A DNA stretch of 63,330 nucleotides, from the NCBI RefSeq assembly GCF_039822205.1, contig NZ_JBAGBW010000012.1, positions 1-63,330 on the forward strand, written 5' to 3'. Every line of letters begins with the position of its first letter. The first letter of the stretch is position 1. The translations under genes and the position numbers were made by a program. A model generated the notes under the pieces. That model saw only the letters and a program-made list of their open reading frames with translations, was not told the origin of the DNA and ran no database searches. Source of the DNA: Thermodesulfobium sp. 4217-1 (lineage in GTDB: Bacteria > Thermodesulfobiota > Thermodesulfobiia > Thermodesulfobiales > Thermodesulfobiaceae). Below, piece by piece: positions 60,283-63,330 of this stretch.

Positions 60283-61536
60283 TTGAAAAACGTCATAGCC
60301 CTTTTTGATATTCAAAATATAAGCTCACCTGACATTGGCTCTCTTTTGCTAAACAGTGTAAGCGATGGCATATATGCGGTTGATATGGATTTCAAGATAA
60401 TTTTTTTCAATAAAGCAGCCGAACATATCACGGGGGTGTCAGAAAAAGAAGCAATGGGCAAAAAGTGCTATGACGTTTTCAGATCAAACATGTGCATAAA
60501 CAACTGCCCCATAAGGGAGACGCTTGAAAAAAATGAATGCACAAAAAGACACGGCTATATAATAGATTCTTCAGGGAACAAGGTTTTTATCAGCGTGTCA
60601 AACGTCTTGATAAAAAATTTATCAAATGAAATAGTAAGCGTAGCACAAGTATTTAGAGATCAATCTGAAATAATGGCATTAAGAGAAGAAATCCTAAAAG
60701 TTGAAGAAGATTTTTGTTTTAAGAGCAAAAATCTGATGATGCAAAAAAGCTTTTCGTTTTTAAAAAGTGCCCTGCCAAATACAAACAAACTCTATATTAT
60801 CGGCGAGCAAGGAACAGGTAAGAGCGCCCTTTTCAAATGGATACTGAAGAGCAAAGGCATCAAGAATTTTGCAGAATTTTCTTTGAAGACTGTTAAAGAC
60901 TTAAACCTTGAAAGGATATTTTCTGATTTTAACGCTGTACACATAATGGATATGGATTACATAACAAAAGACTTTAAGGAAAAATTGTCTAATTTTCTGA
61001 AAAAGCTGGGCAATCTTGATGAAAATAACAAATTAATAATTTTTTCATCGTCAGAAGATTGTCTTCCAAGAGATGAGTTTTATTTTATTATAAATGAATT
61101 CAGATTCGAAATAATACCTTTAAGATTTCGAAAGGAAGACATTATTTTTTGTGCAGAAAGCTTCCTCTTTCACTTCAGTAAAATCTATGACAAAAAAATA
61201 TCTGGTTTTACTCAAAATGCCATAAATGCGCTCAATAGCTATGATTATCCAGAAAATATAGAAGAGTTAAGAAATATTATTGAAAGGGCCATCCTTATGT
61301 GCTCAGAAGAAATTATTGACGTAGCTCACCTGCCAGAATATATACAAAAGGATTTTAATATAAAAGAGGGGGTAAATCATAAAGAAAAAGAGATTATCCT
61401 AAACGCTCTCAAAAAAAATGGCTTTAATAGAGACTTGGCAGCAAAGGACCTTGGTTTGACAAGGAGCACTTTTTTTAGAAAGCTAAAAAAATTAGAAATT
61501 GTCGTACCTCGGTCAAATAGATCGATAAAAGATTAA
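60283..61536 (+). CDS. PAS-AAA-Fis regulator with a degenerate AAA domain
   Basis: A 417-residue protein built like a sigma-54 activator. A PAS domain (20-125) has a cysteine group C62, C71, C75 and C86. An AAA region and a Fis-type HTH (365-403, FNRDLAAKDLGLTRSTFFRK) follow. Walker A GEQGTGKS (174-181) is intact. The GAFTGA segment is absent, and Walker B reads IMDMD (221-225) instead of hhhDE. Only about 36 residues separate the two motifs, about half the usual number. It probably cannot activate sigma-54 and may act as a repressor or a redox-responsive switch. TTG start with AAGGAG five bases upstream. Confidence 0.88.
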   Translation: MKNVIALFDIQNISSPDIGSLLLNSVSDGIYAVDMDFKIIFFNKAAEHITGVSEKEAMGKKCYDVFRSNMCINNCPIRETLEKNECTKRHGYIIDSSGNKVFISVSNVLIKNLSNEIVSVAQVFRDQSEIMALREEILKVEEDFCFKSKNLMMQKSFSFLKSALPNTNKLYIIGEQGTGKSALFKWILKSKGIKNFAEFSLKTVKDLNLERIFSDFNAVHIMDMDYITKDFKEKLSNFLKKLGNLDENNKLIIFSSSEDCLPRDEFYFIINEFRFEIIPLRFRKEDIIFCAESFLFHFSKIYDKKISGFTQNAINALNSYDYPENIEELRNIIERAILMCSEEIIDVAHLPEYIQKDFNIKEGVNHKEKEIILNALKKNGFNRDLAAKDLGLTRSTFFRKLKKLEIVVPRSNRSIKD

Positions 61537-61583
61537 TATGGCTGAGTTTTATGTTAATAATTTTTGTGATAAAATAATTAATC

Positions 61584-62039
61584 ATGAGAAAAGTGATCTT
61601 TTTGATGGTATTTCTTTTAACGCTAATTCAAACAAATGCCATGGCGGCATCTATAAGTGTCAGTCAAGGCGATCCTATTAGTTCGTATGTAATACCATAC
61701 AGCACTTATCCATTTACGCAATCGCTTTTCTTCCACACTATCCAAAATCTAACACCAAATCAGATAAGAGTATACATATACCTTAAATATTCATCAGGCG
61801 TAAAAGCTATAGCCACCACCACCAACAATCAGCCTCTTCCAAAAGACAAAGGATTCTATTACGTGGATATCCCTGCAAACCTTTCGGCAATTATAAGAAT
61901 AAAAGTTGACTCCACCGGTTTAATGAACGAATACGAAATAGAATCTGCTTACGCAACAGATATCGATCAGGGAGTCATTAGACAAACAGATTATCTTCTA
62001 GTAGAAAAGCCATCTGAATTAGACAGCGGTATGTGGTAG
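61584..62039 (+). CDS. Secreted hypothetical protein
   Basis: A 151-residue protein with a clear signal peptide (MRKVIFLMVFLLTLIQTNAM, cleavage probably after AMA at residue 21-22). The mature part is predicted mostly beta (RVYIYLKYSSG, RIKVDSTG). No family is recognised. No SD is visible. Its stop codon directly precedes the TTG of the LpxB-like gene, so the two are coupled. Confidence 0.75.
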   Translation: MRKVIFLMVFLLTLIQTNAMAASISVSQGDPISSYVIPYSTYPFTQSLFFHTIQNLTPNQIRVYIYLKYSSGVKAIATTTNNQPLPKDKGFYYVDIPANLSAIIRIKVDSTGLMNEYEIESAYATDIDQGVIRQTDYLLVEKPSELDSGMW

Positions 62040-63179
62040 TTGCTCAAGATTGCACTTTTTACAGCAGAGCGATCAGCAGAAGAAATATCTTTAAGCTTAC
62101 TTAAATCAATCGAGAAAATCCAACCCTTCAAGCTTTATGCTGCCTCGTCAAACTTTCTTACAGAAAAAATAGATTGCGAGATTCTTTACGACACAAGCAA
62201 ACTTAGCGCTATAGGATTGGTAAAATCCATCCAAAAGGCTTTAGCAGTTACAAATTACATCAGAGCAGTTAGTGAAAAGATTAAAGATATAAACCCTGAT
62301 ATTCTGATATTTGTAGATTTTGGGGGGACAAACGTTAGATTGGCAAAAAAATTAAGATCTATTGGAATAAAATCGCCTTTTATATATCTTTTCCCACCGG
62401 GGCCATGGGGCAAGACTCAAGATGAGATGAATAATATGTCAGAACCGTTTGATCTTTTCCTCGTGCCTTACAAGTTCTACCTAAGCGCATACGAAAACAC
62501 AAGGAAAAAGACTTTTCTAATTAAAAATCCAATACTCGACGATGAAAACAGACTCTTTCCAACTAGGGCTCTTACTTTTGGCAAGGGGAAAACCAATATT
62601 GGCATATTTCCAGGAAGTAGATCGCAGGAGGTAGATTGGATTATGCCCTTTGTTTTAGATGAGTGCATAAACAAACAGAAGGACTTTACCTTTAACATAT
62701 TTCCATTTGGGCCTCTCGAAAAAAATATATTTAAAATATTGATATCAAAGAATATTAGCGTAGAAGAGAGAACAGTAAAGAGAGTTGACGCATCGATAGC
62801 AACATCAGGGACAATGGTATTAAGATTGGTAAATGAAAAAATGCCATTTGTAGGGGTATATAGAATACATCCGTGGGATTTCTGGTTTTACAAGAAAAAA
62901 CTTGAAAAATCAAATCAGGTATTCATCCCTCCGAAATACAACGAAAAGAGGATATGCTTTCTCCTTCCAAACATCTTACTTGGAGAAAATATATTTCCTG
63001 AAGTGCTATTCCCATACGAAAATATGTGGGACAAGGTAGAGTACGTTCTTAAAAATCAGCAACTTTTAATTGAGGCGTCTGAAAAAATAATAAATAAACT
63101 AAACGATGAATCCTATCAAAAAGATTTGGGCAATTTAATATTCTCAAACATACACGTTAAGCCTCAGCCATTATTTTAG
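62040..63179 (+). CDS. Divergent LpxB-like lipid-A-disaccharide synthase family protein
   Basis: A 379-residue GT-B glycosyltransferase-like protein. Parts match LpxB: an N-terminal ALFTAERSAEE where LpxB has AGExSGD, then DINPDILIFVDFGGTNVRLA, YLFPPGPWGK in place of the WAWR segment, GIFPGSRSQEV, ATSGTMVLRLV and LPNILLGENIFPEVL. The catalytic N-terminal motifs are altered, so acceptor or donor may differ from lipid A. The start is TTG at 62040. Together with lptB it points to an outer membrane. Confidence 0.75.
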   Translation: MLKIALFTAERSAEEISLSLLKSIEKIQPFKLYAASSNFLTEKIDCEILYDTSKLSAIGLVKSIQKALAVTNYIRAVSEKIKDINPDILIFVDFGGTNVRLAKKLRSIGIKSPFIYLFPPGPWGKTQDEMNNMSEPFDLFLVPYKFYLSAYENTRKKTFLIKNPILDDENRLFPTRALTFGKGKTNIGIFPGSRSQEVDWIMPFVLDECINKQKDFTFNIFPFGPLEKNIFKILISKNISVEERTVKRVDASIATSGTMVLRLVNEKMPFVGVYRIHPWDFWFYKKKLEKSNQVFIPPKYNEKRICFLLPNILLGENIFPEVLFPYENMWDKVEYVLKNQQLLIEASEKIINKLNDESYQKDLGNLIFSNIHVKPQPLF

Positions 63180-63330
63180 AAAGCTTATCTGCAATCTTCA
63201 GAGGCTCGGGTATCCTTGAAAATGAACATTTTAGAGTTATCTCTATTGCGCTTGTCAAATCAATCATATTGCCCACAGAAATATATAAGGCAGATGTATT
63301 GTCTTTTGTTCTCAGAACTGCGCCTATGGT
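63157..63330 (-). CDS. nfi: Endonuclease V, C-terminal part (cut by window edge)
   Basis: The last 57 codons and stop of a minus-strand gene that enters from the right edge. The translated end reads TIGAVLRTKDNT, then LYISVGNMIDLTSAIEITLK and PEPLKIADKLSKI. This matches the C-terminus of endonuclease V (deoxyinosine 3' endonuclease), where GAVLRT, VSxGHxIDL and LPEPxRxAD are typical. The usual histidine of GHxID is asparagine (GNMID) here. The 3' end overlaps the lpxB-like gene by 23 bases in convergent orientation. Confidence 0.8.
   Translation of the reverse strand, partial: TIGAVLRTKDNTSALYISVGNMIDLTSAIEITLKCSFSRIPEPLKIADKLSKIMAEA

Noticed and set aside
1-63330. tRNA, rRNA, CRISPR arrays, insertion sequences, riboswitches
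   Set aside because: Intergenic regions were read on both strands. I found no cloverleaf-type GTTCGAnTC arms in gaps, no regularly spaced repeats, no transposase genes and no riboswitch consensus I could support.

Overview
The window comes from an AT-rich (roughly one third G+C), anaerobic, diderm sulfate reducer. The best match I can name from gene content is Thermodesulfobium or a close relative. The reasons are a complete sulfate-activation and APS-reduction set (adk, sat, aprBA, qmoABC), Firmicutes-style housekeeping genes (rapZ-yvcK-whiA next to a gap-pgk-tpiA-gpmI glycolytic block, ylbF), and outer-membrane genes (lptB, an lpxB-like gene). The taxon is an inference, because no rRNA or tRNA gene is present.

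Layout. 1-2.5 kb: DUF169 protein, a divergent Crp/Fnr regulator and a YkgJ-type cysteine-cluster protein. 2.5-12 kb: minus-strand sulfate-reduction block adk-sat-(105 aa unknown)-aprB-aprA-qmoA-qmoB-qmoC-ykgJ, interrupted by two internal terminator-like hairpins. 12-16.6 kb: phenylacetate-CoA ligase, oligoendopeptidase F, hemerythrin and an orphan fumarase beta subunit. 16.7-18.7 kb: first orange-protein (ORP/NifX) locus: DUF134 regulator, Mrp-ORP fusion, NifX-like protein. 18.7-25 kb: EAL-HDOD protein, ChrA with an orphan HEPN protein, YedF, globin-coupled sensor, DMT transporter, AP-endonuclease-like protein, YlbF. 25-27.7 kb: queuosine-precursor transporter and a ferredoxin-thioredoxin reductase/glutaredoxin redox cluster. 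27.7-42 kb: UspA, quinone reductase, GlnD, a degenerate M20 hydrolase, RapZ, YvcK, WhiA, lower glycolysis and a flippase-like membrane protein. 42-48 kb: hydroxyacid dehydrogenase and acetate uptake/activation (SSS symporter, DUF485, AhpD-like, SatP, Acs). 48-55.4 kb: minus-strand operon pheA-serS-pxpABC-rnc-lptB-pepP. 55.6-61.5 kb: MFS exporter, then the second ORP-type locus (NifX-zinc-ribbon fusion, 2-TM protein, DUF5320, NifX, two MinD/ferredoxin ATPases, a PAS-AAA-Fis regulator). 61.5-63.3 kb: secreted protein, LpxB-like protein and the 3' end of endonuclease V.

How the parts work together. Sat makes APS from sulfate, Adk recycles AMP, and AprBA reduces APS with electrons that QmoABC carries from the quinone pool. 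Acetate import and Acs feed acetyl-CoA, and lower glycolysis/gluconeogenesis is under RapZ/YvcK-type genes. Two separate ORP/NifX-MinD loci handle a metal or Fe-S cofactor whose role is unsettled.

The most unusual observations are in the ORP loci. Both fusion genes have a ribosome-binding site exactly at the domain junction. The DUF134 gene can be read as starting at AUA downstream of a promoter covered by a 30-bp perfect palindrome. The second locus has two 18-bp dyads around its core promoter and encodes a regulator that has lost the GAFTGA segment and Walker B glutamate needed for sigma-54 activation. Also notable are a metal-ligand-less M20 pseudoenzyme between glnD and rapZ, a hemerythrin with one iron-ligand histidine replaced by glutamine, and an operator-like inverted repeat on the acs promoter. 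No CRISPR array, insertion sequence, rRNA or tRNA was seen.
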